DNA of 64,000 nt from Schistocerca nitens (taxonomy: Eukaryota; Arthropoda; Insecta; Orthoptera; Acrididae). Below the pieces are notes generated by a model that was given only the letters and a program-made list of their open reading frames with translations, did no database searches and was not told the DNA's origin. Positions 22,601 to 34,175 of this stretch are shown here, piece after piece. The position numbers were made by a program, and so were the translations under genes. The number at the start of each line of letters is the position of its first letter. Position 1 is the stretch's first letter. The stretch spans positions 15,947,140-16,011,139 of the forward strand of contig NC_064623.1 of the NCBI RefSeq assembly GCF_023898315.1, given 5' to 3'.

Positions 22601-24194
22601 TTTTTTTTTGTTTTTGTGCTAGCAATGCATTGCGTTGGGATCGATAATTAATTGCTGAGGCATAACAATATTTGCTTTTAACCTATTGCTGCAAATGAGG
22701 ATAGGTAACGTCATTCGTCATCTGTAGCAAAGTTATGTAACAAGGCAGTATATGTGATCACATTTATATATGATAGACACCAATGGGTAAAAAATAAAAA
22801 TGTAAGTACTAGAACAGGTATAATAAGTAACAGGTTTAGTAAGTATCATGAAAAGCTTCTCCTGAAAAAATACAAAAAGGATTATTGAGCTGAAAGAAGA
22901 AACGCAGACTATGCTGAAAAGTAGTGAACTTCGAATTAACAGGTAGTGAAATGTGTATAAAAATGTGTTCCATAGCTGTCCTTTCCAAAACCTTGTCATC
23001 ATACCATACGATATAAAACATACTGTCAAAACAAACTGCAACGAATACTTAAATAACTACATAGCATAAATACATAAACTTCAACATCATCCTCATCTGT
23101 AAAGAAAAAACTTCATTATCCATCACTTCATTATCCATATTATCATAACTCCATTATTATCATCACATGTAAAGAAAAACTTCATTATTTATAGTAGCAT
23201 ATTCTTCATCATTACTCTTCATCATTACTCTTCATCAGCATTCATTATCATCTGCAAAAAAAATCACTTCATTATTCATTACACAACTATTCCTTATCTC
23301 TAGCATATTTCATCACTTAAAACTAAGATGTGTAGTTCTGTCTGACAGCCTGCATCAATCGCCTTGTATTCTGAAAGAAAAAATTAGTTAAGACTGCTAT
23401 TCTACGATGTGCATAGTATATTCTTGTTAATGCTTGTTAATTCTGATCCATTTACTCTTCCTCATAAGGTTTTTGTATCTTATTTCGTCTATTCCGTAGT
23501 TGAAATTCCCATTTCTGTTTAATTTATTTCATTTACGTATCATTTCTTTCTGAAATTGATGAACTAAGATTAATGCCTTGCATTTAAATCATATACCCAC
23601 TAAATAATGACTGGTTAATGGTGACATAGTTAAGCATACAGCATAACATGACAGAAAACGTAATATGTCAAAGACATAGACAGTGTTCAGAGGCAAAAAT
23701 GTACAGAGAATATCACAATGCAGCAGAAAAAAAGAAAAATGTAAAATAGTCACGATGTTGAGATATCATAGGGCAAAAAAATGTCAAAGTCAAATGGTGT
23801 GTTATACCGTAACTATTTCACAGTGCATACAAACAAAACATGAAAACAATCGTACATAAAAAAGACAAAACGTGACGTTCGTTGTGTTCAGCTTGTATGT
23901 AGTGTAGTTAATAGAGGCGAGAATTAAAGACTTTAATGGAGAGAGAATTTGATAAAATTAATACGTCACTACATAGAATTGCATAATTATTCATAAAATG
24001 CGTAAGTTCATCTGGAAAAATATGCACGGTCTGATGTGTAACGACAAGAAGAGCGACCTGCTAACCTTACCTTGCCGGGCACTTGCCAAGAAAAAATACG
24101 ATAGTCATCAATAATTAGTCACGTGAATATAATTGCAGAAATTATCATAAAAATTAGTAAATAGCATTACAGTGTGATAAATCGTAAAGTATGT

Positions 24195-25955
24195 TCACTC
24201 AATAAAGGGTTTTATGTTGGATAAGTGGTGGTTTCCTTTCGATTTTCTGGTTCTCAGAGTTTCGACGTGTACAACATTGGGGTGAGGAATGCTGCGAATC
24301 CGATATGGACCTGCGTATAGAAGTTCAAATTTACTGCACTTACCTTTTATTTTGCTGGATAAATAGTGTGTACGTACTAATATCTTCCGTCCAATGTGAA
24401 AGTCTCGGCGCGTACAAACCTGTTTTTGCTGTCTTCTCCGGCGCTCTGCGGCACGTTTGATGTTGTTCAGCGCAATGTCAATTATTTCGTGGTGTCGTAA
24501 TCGACGAGATGTAGGAAAGTTTACTAATTCTTTAATTTTGTTTGGTGGTTCAACGTTTTTCAGTGTAACAGACGGAGATAGCATAGTGGATTCATTTGGA
24601 ATGGAATTAATTACATCTTGGAATGAGAATATGTGTGTGTCCCAATCAATATGTCTTTTGTGGCAGTATATTCTACACAGTTTACCAATTTCTTTCATTA
24701 ATCGTTCACAATGGTTCGAAGAAGCATGGTACTTGGATATATAGATCGGAGAAATGTTTCTAGCTCGTAACATGCGTGTCCAAATAGCAGAACGAAATTG
24801 TGATCCATTATCGGAAATTACTCTCATCACATGCCCTACATGAAATAGAAAATGTTTTACAAATGCTTTCGAAACAGTTTTAGCAGTAGCTTTGCGTAAC
24901 GGAGTGAAAGTAACAAATTTTGAAGTGAGTTCAACACCGACAAAAATGTAGCAAAAACCTCTGTTAGTTCTCGGAATTGGACCAAAAATGTCTACTGCGG
25001 CCATATGTCTTAATTTAACAGGTACAGTGGGATATAGTGGAGGAATGTGTGAAGTTGTGTCAGACTTAGCTTTCTGGCAAATTTTACTTGACGCTAAAAC
25101 TCGTCGTATACGTTTCTCCATGTTGTCAAAATAACAGTTCTGTCTCAGTATAAGAAAACATTTTCTGGCTCCGTAATGTGCGTAGCTTAAATGAGTGTAC
25201 CAGATTAATTTGTTAACAAGTTCGTCAGGAATGCATAATAACCAGTTGTTGCTGTCTGGATGAGAGCGGCGAAACAGAATGTCATTGCGTACAGGGTAGT
25301 GGTTCCTAATCGTAACATTATTCCTATCTTGCCAAAGGTGTTTAATTTCTTTCCACACATTGTCTTTACTTTGCTCTTCTGCTATGTCCTGTAATGACGA
25401 TGAAATAAAATTTTCAAATGCAACTTGCTGAATGTACATGACGCTGAAATTTGCTTTGCAGAAGTTGGTTGCGACGTCTTGCTGATTGTTGCTGAGAGAA
25501 CGCGATAGTGCGTCTGCTATAATATTTTGTGTGCCGGGAATGTGAACAATCGTAAAATTAAATTCCTGTAAATAAAGTTTCCATCTGCTTAATCTGTCGT
25601 GAGTGAATTTAGCCGAAAGTAAAAATTGTATCGCTCTGTGATATGTGTAAACGGTGGTATGTCTGCCATAAAGAAAGTGCCGAAATCTCATAAATGCCCA
25701 AACAACACATAATGTTTCCAATTCTGTAACGGAGTAATTTCGTTCAGCAGGTGACAAAATGCGGCTTGCAAATGCGATGTTTCTAATTACTGTTGAGCCA
25801 TCTTCTTCAATCTCCTGAAAAATATGTACGCCTAAAGCGGTGTTAGAACTGTCGGTGGCAATGGAAAAATTTCTGGTAAGATCTGGGTGCGATAAAAGTG
25901 GAGCATTCAACAAAGCATGTTTCAAATAACATACTCGTGAACAAGATTCTGCGTG
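24195..25955 (-). pseudogene. Gypsy pol remnant: RNase H and integrase
   Basis: An open minus-strand frame of about 585 codons that starts after a TGA near 25956. Order: RNase H (FSIATDSSNTALGVHIFQE; SVTELETLCVVWAFMRFRHF), a connection ending HIPGTQNIIADALSRS, the integrase zinc-binding region (HLSYAHYGARKCF, with SSKICQK where a CxxC pair is expected, so one Cys is lost), the integrase core (AAVDIFGPIPRTN, RVISDNGSQFRS, SSNHCERLMKEIGK) and a C-terminal region with YAGPYRIRSIPHPNVVHVETL. Protease and RT that normally precede RNase H are absent. The product could not support reverse transcription. Confidence 0.88.
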
Positions 25956-26158
25956 TCAAAATTATTGCTTACGTTACTGGAATATGCAATCTGTACTGTA
26001 TCTGGTCAAATTCTATCTGACGTGTTATTATTTTCTGGAGGATGTTGCGGCATTTCTACTATTTGAACTATTCTATTATTTCTTCCTGACGTATTACGCT
26101 ATGGATGACACCTATTGTCTGGTTCATTCATGATAATATGTTGTTGCTGATGTTATTG

Positions 26159-28967
26159 CTACTCATAAGATCGACTGTTACTAAATGTACGCTGAAAATT
26201 GTGCTCATCATTTTTACGTCTGTCATGATAGTAATTTCTATACGGCGCATTGCGATACGAGTTGAAATAGTGTGTTGCCTGTACATAGTTGTTCCTTTGC
26301 TGCCGTGCGTTACTATTTGTTGTACCTGGGACTATACGTTCACGCGGCGAAACATTAAAGCCTGGTTGACCTTGTGCATTCCATTGTTGGTTAGTTATGT
26401 TAACCGGCTGACCTTCATGCTGTTGTGGTGGAAAACGTCTATTGTTACTAAAATGTGGTTCCTGTTGCTGAAAATTTTGACGATATTGATAATCAGAATT
26501 TTGTCTGTTATTAAAGTTTTGGTGGTTGTCATTCCCAAAGCGTCTGTTGCCTTTCCTTTTAAAATTACGTGTCTGATCATAATTGCTGTATGTTTGTTGA
26601 CCTTGGTTATTATAAGAAAAATTTTTGTTTACAAAAGAATAATCAGATTGTTGTACTTCCAAGAGCTGTAACAGATCTCTAAAAGCTGAAATATTTTCTT
26701 TTTGCTGTCCGGTTAGAAGTGAAACTCTTAATGACCGTGGTAATTTAGAGATACATAATTGAATGAGCGCAGATTCACTGTACGGTTCACTTAGGTACTG
26801 GTTTTGTTGCACCATGTGCTCAAAAAATTGCGTGACACTGGGAAAATTGGTGTTCTCATAATTCGGTAAACTAATTAACTGATCTTTAATTCCGCGCTGT
26901 GTCGTCTTCGACCAATACGCTGATAGAAAGGCATTCTGAAATTCTTCTACTGAATAACATTGTCTCGCGATCGGCCTCATACGAGTTGCCGGTTCGCCTT
27001 CCAAAAAACTGCAAATAAATTCAAGTTTGTGTGTTACGGGCCAAGTCGGTGGAAAAGCAAAGCTAAATTGTTGAATCCAATCCAGTGGGTGAATCTGTGT
27101 TCTGTCATTCTTAAACACTTTAAATTTTCTTACTGACAGAAAATGTTTGTAATCGAAATTATCGTCTCTGTGTGATGGAACAGGATCAGGATTGTAAGAA
27201 AATCTATTTGTATGCGTCTGTTCAGAATCTAAGTCGTATACTCTCTGTTGATTACCTAAATTATACGCACTGCGTGAGTCTGGCAAATGTTCGAAAAGTG
27301 GCGTCTGCTGTGATGTGTTATTAACTGAAATACTTTTCATCTCTGTTACTTCTTGTTGTAAACTTGACAATTTTCTACGTAATGTGTTATTAGATGAATC
27401 GATCTCATTAATTGTCTGCTGTAAATTTTGAAATTCAGGTGTTTGGTTAAATGAAACCGGTGAAGCATCGTCTGATTTGTTGTCATTATTACTTTCAATA
27501 ACGTCAATACGACTGGCCAATTCATCACATTTTTCAGTCAGTATTTTTACCTGATCATCGGTTTTAGAATCAGAGGCATTAATCTGTTTTTGCAACTTAC
27601 GTGTAGTTTCGTTCAGTTTTTTAACGTCAGCTTGAATTACATCGGAATCCTGTGTTAGTTCTAATTGTTCGAATCTGTCTGTCACTATCTGAATATCTGC
27701 TGAGTGTGTATCTGTTTTTGATTTAAGGTCAGAAATTTCGTCACGTAATTCCTCGTTCAACTGTTCGATGGTATTAATTTTGTCCGATACCGTAGCAATA
27801 TTGTTGTCTACATATGTTTTTGCCTTCGCAAACATTTTACGTTTGTCTTCCTGTCTCTGTGCTGTGATTGTTTCCATTACTTGTCGTTTCACTTTATTTT
27901 GATCCTGTATGAATTTGCGGAAACGCGTATCACTGTTTTGTATGTGAAGACTAAGACGTTCGTTAATTTGAGAGTTCTGTTGGTCGAATTTCGCGTCAAT
28001 CTTTTCATCCATTGTACGCGAAAGTTCTGCTGTCATTGCTTTAAACTCGTCGCGTAATCGTGTAGCCTTTTCAGAGCATTGTTTACCGACTGCGCTAATT
28101 TCTTCTCTAAGTGTTTCTGTTGTAACTGTTTGCATATCCCTTAATTCCTGAGCAACAGATCTAATTTCTTCGCTACTTTTCTTTGAACAAGCCTCAATTT
28201 CCTCGCGTAACTGTTCCTTGGTGTCATGACACTGCACGGCAACGGCTCTAATTTGTTCACTAAGCTGCCTAGAATTGTTGTCTAATTTTTCATTTAAGTG
28301 TTGTTTGAGATTTTCGTTACCTTGTTTGTTCTGTTCTCTAAGTTGTCTGAAATCTTCACTCTGTTGTCTGACCTGTTCACTGTTTGAGATCTTCATTATT
28401 ATTGTCTAATTTTTCATTAAAGTGTTGTTTGAGATTTTCACTCTGTTGTTTGGACTCTTCCTTATTTTGTAGCAATATTGCCATAATTTGACCCAATGTA
28501 ACATTATCTACTCCATTCACTGTACTGTTTGACGGTGTATTTGCAATTGTCGCGTTTTGTGTGACCATTTGGCCATTCTGTAATTTACAAAAAGGTTTAT
28601 CAGTCGGATGTACACTGTCAGTCACTATTTCGGAATTAAATGGATCCGTCGTACTTTGTGTATCCTGTTCATTTTCGTTAGACAAATTTGTGTGTTCGTC
28701 ACGTGAATTTAGTAAACCGGTTGTGTTAAGCTGGGCAGCGCTCATTACAATAGAGCGTCCCGCGTCATCGATTGTCGTCAAATTAACAGACGACATAACC
28801 GAGTTCGTTCGTTCATCATTAAGACAAAAATCATCATTAGTGGTTGGAATGCATTGATTGTCAGTGAATGCAGGATTGTCATCATTACACTGCGTGTCAC
28901 AATTACTATCGGTCACGTTGTTTAAGTCGGTAAATTCATTCATAATACCTCGCGATACACTATTCAT
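26159..28967 (-). pseudogene. Gypsy gag with long coiled coil, one frameshift
   Basis: Starts at the ATG at 28965-28967 (MNSVSRGIMNEF) and runs in one frame to 28377; the main frame, 28396-26159, overlaps it by about 20 bases in another phase, so one frameshift breaks the gene inside a repeated LKQHxNEKLDNN motif. The first 400 or so residues after that are heptad-rich (QLREEIEACSKKSSEEIRSV, INTIEQLNEELRDEISDLKS), predicting a long coiled coil. A capsid-like domain follows (DWIQQFSFAFPPTWPVTHKL, LEGEPATRMRPI, AFLSAYWSKTTQR). The C-terminus is rich in Q, N, R and Y, has no CCHC zinc knuckle, and may bind RNA through its basic residues. Confidence 0.85.
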
Positions 28968-28970
28968 AGT

Positions 28971-29827
28971 GAAACTTCCTGGCAGATTAAAACTGTGTGC
29001 CCGACCGAGACTCGAACTCGGGACCTTGCCTTTCGCGGGCAAGTGCCCTACAAACTGGGCTACCGAAGCACGACTCACGGCCGGTACCCACAGCTTTACT
29101 TCTGCCAGTACCTCGACTCCTACCTTCCAAACTTTACAGAAGCTCTCCTGCGAACCATGCAGAACTAGCACTCCTGAAAGAAAGGATATTGCGGAGACAT
29201 GGCTTAGCCACAGCCTGGGGGATGTTTCCAGAATGAGATTTTCACTCTGCAGCGGAGTGTGCGCTGATATGAAACTTCCTGGCAGATTAAAACTGTGTGT
29301 TCGCAGGAGAGCTTCTGTAAAGTTTGGAAGGTAGGAGTCGAGGTACTGGCAGAAGTAAAGCTGTGGGTACCGGCCGTGAGTCGTGCTTCGGTAGCCCAGT
29401 TTGTAGGGCACTTGCCCGCGAAAGGCAAAGGTCCCGAGTTCGAGTCTCGGTCGGGCACACAGTTTTAATCTGCCAGGAAGTTTCATATCAGCGCACACTC
29501 CGCTGCAGAGTGAAAATCTCATTCTGGAAACATCCCCCAGGCTGTGGCTAAGCCATGTCTCCGCAATATCCTTTCTTTCAGGAGTGCTAGTTCTGCATGG
29601 TTCGCAGGAGAGCTTCTGTAAAGTTTGGAAGGTAGGAGTCGAGGTACTGGCAGAAGTAAAGCTGTGGGTACCGGCCGTGAGTCGTGCTTCGGTAGCCCAG
29701 TTTGTAGGGCACTTGCCCGCGAAAGGCTAGGTCCCGAGTTCGAGTCTCGGTCGGGCACACAGTTTTAATCTGCCAGGAAGTTTCATATCAGCGCACACTC
29801 CGCTGCAGAGTGAAAATCTCATTCTGG
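28971..29827. mobile_element. Composite array of three tRNA-headed repeat units
   Basis: An 857-bp insert flanked by a perfect 13-bp duplication CACTATTCATAGT (28958-28970, 29828-29840). It holds one unit on the minus strand (about 28971-29236), then two on the plus strand (about 29300-29518 and 29600-29827). Each unit has an A-box-like GTAGCCCAGTTTGTAGGGCA, a B box GAGTTCGAGTCTCGG, a stretch AGTTTTAATCTGCCAGGAAG and an end GAGTGAAAATCTCATTCTGG. Linkers carry GAGAGCTTCTGTAAAGTTTG. Units are nearly identical, so the array could form a large hairpin. A related single inverted pair lies at 60886-61395. Confidence 0.88.
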
Positions 29828-30062
29828 CACTATTCATAGTCTTTCGCGGCATTTTTTTTTTACAATAGTCACAATTATTCTCAAAAGAAATAAGCACAAT
29901 GCAAAAGCAACAAACAAAAATACAACAGAGCAAAGAATTGCCGATGATCTGAGGAAAGAATTCACAAATTAGTAAAAGCGTTGCGCGAAATGCTAATTAC
30001 ATTTAAGCAAATAAGAGCAGATATCTGGCTACGTATCAGAAGATTCTCAACGAAATACGATC

Positions 30063-30080
30063 CTGGGCCGGGTGTCGCCA
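30063..30080 (-). promoter_or_regulatory. Primer binding site of the Gypsy element
   Basis: Two bases inside the 5' LTR, the element strand reads TGGCGACACCCGGCCCAG, so the primer tRNA would end ...GTCGCCA. It starts TGG as expected for the complement of a tRNA CCA end. I cannot assign the tRNA. Confidence 0.6.
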
Positions 30081-30082
30081 AG

Positions 30083-30887
30083 TGTAACCTCCCCACAAAA
30101 TTTCGAATGACAATATTTAATAGAAATGGAGCCAAGTGTAAGCTCCCCAGAGAAATTTGAAAGACAAAAATTTAAATGTTAACGAGAATAGAACCTAGTG
30201 TAACCTCCCAGCAATTATTTTTAAAGACAATGACAATTAAATGAAAAATAATAGCAAACTGACCCAAGTGTAAGCTGCCCACAAAAAATGTAAGTCAAAT
30301 CAATAAAAAATGAAATCTCAGTGACAATGAAAACACAAATAGACCGAAATGTCGATCTTTAGGCCCTGATTAAACTCAAATTCTTACCTCAGTAAAACTG
30401 GATCTGCTCTTATTTTTCGCCATAGCTCGAAGGAAATGCATTGCAAAAATTTTGAATTTAAGGGAAACTTTTCTTTAAGGAATACCACGGGAAATATTTC
30501 TTTCAATAAAATGTTTCTTTGTTAAAATGCTTGGTTTGAAAACAAATTATTATTGGGGCGATTCTTGAACAAATTAGTTACAGTTAATTTATATTACATT
30601 ATCAGATGTGCGCAATGCTGCTTCATTACCTTATTAAAAAATATACCTTGTCGTGAATCTTAACCAGAGTGCCATGTCGACGCCCGCCGACTCCTCATAC
30701 ACAACTGCGACTATCTTTCGCGCGCTACTACCACACACTACGTCATCTCGCATGCGCTACTACTCTCGAACTCTAACTCGCAACTGAACTCTCGCGCGGT
30801 CAAGCGCAGACTAGGAACGACAAATAGCTCTCTGGTCAGAGACTCTACAATGCCTCGCCATCGCCGCCACACAACATACGTGTTTCA
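30083..30887 (-). repeat. 5' LTR of the Gypsy element (805 bp)
   Basis: Bounded by the primer site on the left and the ACAT duplication on the right. On the plus strand the inner side has four spaced copies of AGTGTAA(C/G)CT(C/G)CCCA starting near 30082, 30135, 30197 and 30267; the other LTR has three. The outer part is GC-richer and carries ACTACGTCATCTCGCATGCG. Confidence 0.92.
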
Positions 30888-31104
30888 ACATTTCCTGTAA
30901 CAAAGTGTTTGAAGTCACACTGGTTCGTTCTGTTGCTGTGTGTTTCCATTCCATGATTAATGTGATTTGAAGAGAAGTAATAAAATGAGCTCTAACATGG
31001 AAATTAAGCGTTTCCGGACACATGCCCACATAACATATTTTCTTTCTTTATGTGTGAGGAATGTTTCCTGAAAGTTTGGCCGTACCTTTTTGTAACATCC
31101 TGTA

Positions 31105-32215
31105 TACGGAATCTAGCGTGCTTCTCTACTACGAGAATGGGGAGCAAAGTAAACAAGTGAAATGTACAGTATAAAGAAGTGAGTAACTGGTTGCAGTATC
31201 ACGATATCTCCTAAGGAGGCAGAGTGAGTCTACGGATCCAACAACTGAGGCCCTACAGTCCGGAGCTGCGTATATTGCTACAGTTCGGCCCACGATGACG
31301 TGCCGATGGCGGCTGCCGCTCGTGGTCGGTTCCGCTGTCCGGAGATGGGATACGCCTTGCTAACAGATCGAAGACACTTTGTTTGTCCAGGAAGACGGTC
31401 AAGCCAAACTGCGTATGAAATTAGTCTGCAGTAAGGGCGGCAAAGTACGCGAACGACCTCTGCAGGGGCCAGCAATCAACTCCGCTCAATTCTCTTCCAC
31501 CACCCCGCGCCCAAAGAGAGCGACCGCTTTGCTTACGTCAGAACTCGGCCAGCTGTGGCCGATACAGAAAGCTTTCGCCAGCTACGGCCTTACAACAGAT
31601 TCGTCTAGAGTCGCACTGCCGTACTCCGTCAACCTAGGTGCCAATAGCATTCCTTCCCGCCAATTCCCGACAGTGACTGCGAACTTGCGCTGACGTAACA
31701 GTCGAGGGCCCTATCGCAGCCGCCGCCAGGACTTTGTGCGGGAAGATATGCAGTGATGGCCGCCAACGGAGTACTACAGCTACAGTGCTGATCATAAGAA
31801 TTTACCTGATGTAAACATTACGCCGCATATTCTTCCGCATTAGCTTGAATCTCACTGGATTTCGTTTCGCGCGGAGCGGAAGCCAAGCTGTGACGAGTAC
31901 AGTTAAGTAGGTTTTATGCTGTGTTACGCGCACACAGACTGAGCGATAATGCGGGAGAACAGCTTTACCGGCGCATTTAATTTGGACAGCCCTGGCAGGC
32001 CAGCTGGCCCAGCTAACCTGCAATGAAGTGAGCAGTTGCAGTTCAGACGCAAAAAGAGATGAGCAGAGAAACAATATAGCTTCGAATGATTTTTAATATT
32101 CGGCAAAATTCCAGCTTTACCGCGCGCTCCTTAGGTGACCAAAACGAAAAGCATAAAATGCTCTCGTTCTCACCTAATACAGTACTCTAATTACAAACAA
32201 GATTGACGAAAAACT
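31105..32215. other. Unrecognised sequence, GC-rich in the middle
   Basis: The stretch 31240-31760 is GC-rich with short frames on both strands that look like composition effects. A phrase near 31250 (CCTACAGTCCGGAGCTGCG) faintly resembles a SINE family 1 head, but no body follows. Confidence 0.3.
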
Positions 32216-32269
32216 TAAACACGGGATAATTTTTCTGAGTGAACAGTGTGTGACGCAAAAGCGTGCTGC

Positions 32270-32608
32270 AGAGATTTCACCCTACTGTTGAATACTGAAG
32301 CCACGGAAGTTATCAATTACAGTGAGTCGTCTGGTAATCTCTCAGCTCCTTCCTTGTCCGAATAGGAGAAACACGTTTCAGTTCTGCAACTGTCATCTGC
32401 TACGTTGTCGATCAACAACAGAATCCACGAAGCCACCCCGGCGCAGCATTTTCTCCTCTTTTATGACGTGCCGATGTATATCCCGCCAGCGTTCGGCAAT
32501 GACATCCGACAAAGCTGCGTGCGTTACGTCTGGCAGCTTTCTATCGTGTTATTTCTCGCGACAAATCCCTTAACTTTGCTCCAGAACAGTTCTGTGGGGT
32601 TCATATTG
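32270..32608 (-). pseudogene. C-terminal transposase fragment (DDE, Tc1/mariner-like)
   Basis: Minus-strand translation gives NMNPTELFWSKVKGFVARNN, the block around the last catalytic residue of a DDE transposase (consensus NPIE.VW..VK). After a frameshift near 32520 it continues DVTHAALSDVIAERWRDIHR and HVIKEEKMLRRGGFVDSVVD, like the C-terminal tail of some insect transposases. No N-terminal part or inverted repeats found. Confidence 0.5.
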
Positions 32609-32954
32609 TAATGGAACAGTGGAAAACGGGAAAATTTTGTGTTTATATGGTGTGCTCGATACTGTGAAAACTATTGTTTTCCACTTTTCTACGACGCTTA
32701 TCACTCTGTTTCGTGTGAGACTACTTTTGTTGATTAAAACAATGAACATGGTCCAAATAAGGAGTTTTTGGTTTTTCATTTCTTTCCTAAAAAATTAAAT
32801 TGTGGTGTTTTCTTAATTTAAGCAACATTCATTAACAATCTTTTATAAAATATCGATAATTAAGAATTTATATATGTAATAAAAATCAGGAATTTCGCGT
32901 GAAATATGTAATTAGAAACAAGAAAGTATGCATTATTCATAAAAAGTGATGAAG

Positions 32955-33125
32955 ATGGTTCAAATGGCTCTGAGCACTATGGGACTTAACATCTATGGTC
33001 ATCAGTCCCCTAGAACTTAGAACTACTTAAACCTAACTAACCTAAGGACATCACACAACACCCAGCCATCACGAGGCAGAGAAAATCCCTGACCCCGCCG
33101 GGAATCGAACCCGGGACCCCGGGCG
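32955..33125 (-). mobile_element. SINE, family 2, 5'-truncated
   Basis: Minus strand: B box GGGTTCGATTCCCGGCGGGG, then the family 2 linker and shared body, ending TTTGAACCAT. The A-box half of the tRNA-like head is missing. A 10-bp duplication AGTGATGAAG lies at 32945-32954 and 33126-33135, so the loss happened at insertion. Confidence 0.9.
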
Positions 33126-33135
33126 AGTGATGAAG

Positions 33136-34175
33136 AGTTTTCCAGTTAAGAGCTGTATGTATTTCAAATTGAACGAAAAAAATACTTCGGCGAGATTTGA
33201 ACCAACGCTCATTGAACAGCACTAGGGTATCAAACTACTACCTACCGATTCCGCTATATATCCAAGGTGTATTTCTATCGCAACTGTATTAAATACAGCT
33301 CCTCGAAAAACTTCAAAGCCGATTCCTTCAGTAAATGTATGAAAAACATTAAGAACAGCCTATTTCTCGGCACTTTTTAACCGTGTTCCACGCGCGTGTT
33401 TGACTACGGAAAAGAAAGCAGCCTCAGCCATTTTCGTACTGTGCATTAACAGCGCGACAATCAGAGCACAACTCTACAGAGGCTGTGACTGTACTCGATT
33501 TTTTGAATAACAACTACATAGTTAAAGCGTGATTGAGAAATAAATTGATGGCTGTTAACACGCTAGAGTATCTTAAAGTTTCTTTCAACGTAACATAGTA
33601 ATAATGTATCTAATAATTAAGTAGGACCTAAGAGCGTAACAACACCAGTCAACGTGTGCTACGGCTTCTGACCAATCATCGCGTTCGTATTTGCTTACAT
33701 CAGGTTTATTCTTATGATGAACATCCTATACGTGTGGCGCCGCTCTGTCGGCTATCCCCTGAAGCTCAGCGACCGTTTCTCCGACACGTCCCAAAAAACA
33801 CCACAGCCGTGGCGCCGAGCTGGCGCATTCCTATTCAAAACGAGAGGCGAGAAAACTGCCCCCAGCCGCTGTAAGCACAGCGAGCGTCCGTCGCTGTGAC
33901 CCCTGAGACCCTACACCGAAAGAGAAAACTGTCAGCCACAGGATGGCACTCCGTCCGCAGTTCTCCGTGACTCCCCCCCCCCCCCCCCCCAATGCCTCCT
34001 GGCGGTTCGCTGCGATTGTTGGCGGCTGGCCTTCTCTCTGCCCGAAGACATTCTGCTACCGCAGCTCGTCTCCAGTGTGAAATGAACAGAATTCTGATAT
34101 GCGTGCATCCTACTGCCAATCATGTACATGCCGGTACATAGAATCTGAATACCTACTTTGCATGACAGTGCAGCA
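33136..34175. other. Unrecognised sequence with a C18 run
   Basis: No gene or family recognised. The C homopolymer is at 33973-33990. Around 33700-33950 is GC-rich, with frames open on both strands that lack any motif. Confidence 0.3.

Larger units (their letters stand above)
19725..30887 (-). mobile_element. Gypsy-type LTR retrotransposon, deletion derivative
   Basis: An 11.16-kb element on the minus strand with two LTRs, each TG...CA when read on the plus strand (TGTAACCTCC to GTGTTTCA) and in element sense, and a 4-bp duplication ACAT (19721-19724, 30888-30891). Element order: 5' LTR (30083-30887), primer site, leader, gag, RNase H and integrase, 3.7 kb of non-coding repeat-rich DNA, purine tract, 3' LTR (19725-20462). 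Protease and RT are missing: only about 200 bp separates the gag stop from the RNase H. No envelope-like frame is seen. A SINE array (28971-29827) interrupts the leader/gag junction. Confidence 0.9.
18368..31102 (+). mobile_element. DUF4817-type DNA transposon split by a Gypsy element
   Basis: The ends CAGGGTGTTACAAAAAGGTA (18368) and its inverse ending at 31102 start imperfect inverted repeats of about 110-120 bp, with shared inner blocks such as GTCCGGAAACGCTTAATTTC. TA lies on both sides (18366-18367, 31103-31104). After removing the Gypsy element and its 4-bp duplication the transposon is about 1.57 kb. Its transposase gene runs from about 18663 to 19724, where the LTR element entered. 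Confidence 0.88.

Noticed and set aside
20551-23041. Hydrophobic, Cys-rich minus-strand frames between pol and the 3' LTR, considered as an envelope gene
   Set aside because: All are about 100 codons or less, lie in tandem repeats and AT-rich DNA, and show no signal peptide, cleavage site or fusion-like layout.
26105-26671. 188-codon plus-strand frame, hydrophobic, across the 3' end of gag
   Set aside because: Antisense shadow of the Q/N-rich Gag tail; the hydrophobicity comes from reading CAA/AAT codons in reverse.
28561-29551. Several frames on both strands around the SINE array
   Set aside because: They come from the repeated units and from reading gag in reverse; identical peptides recur at each unit.
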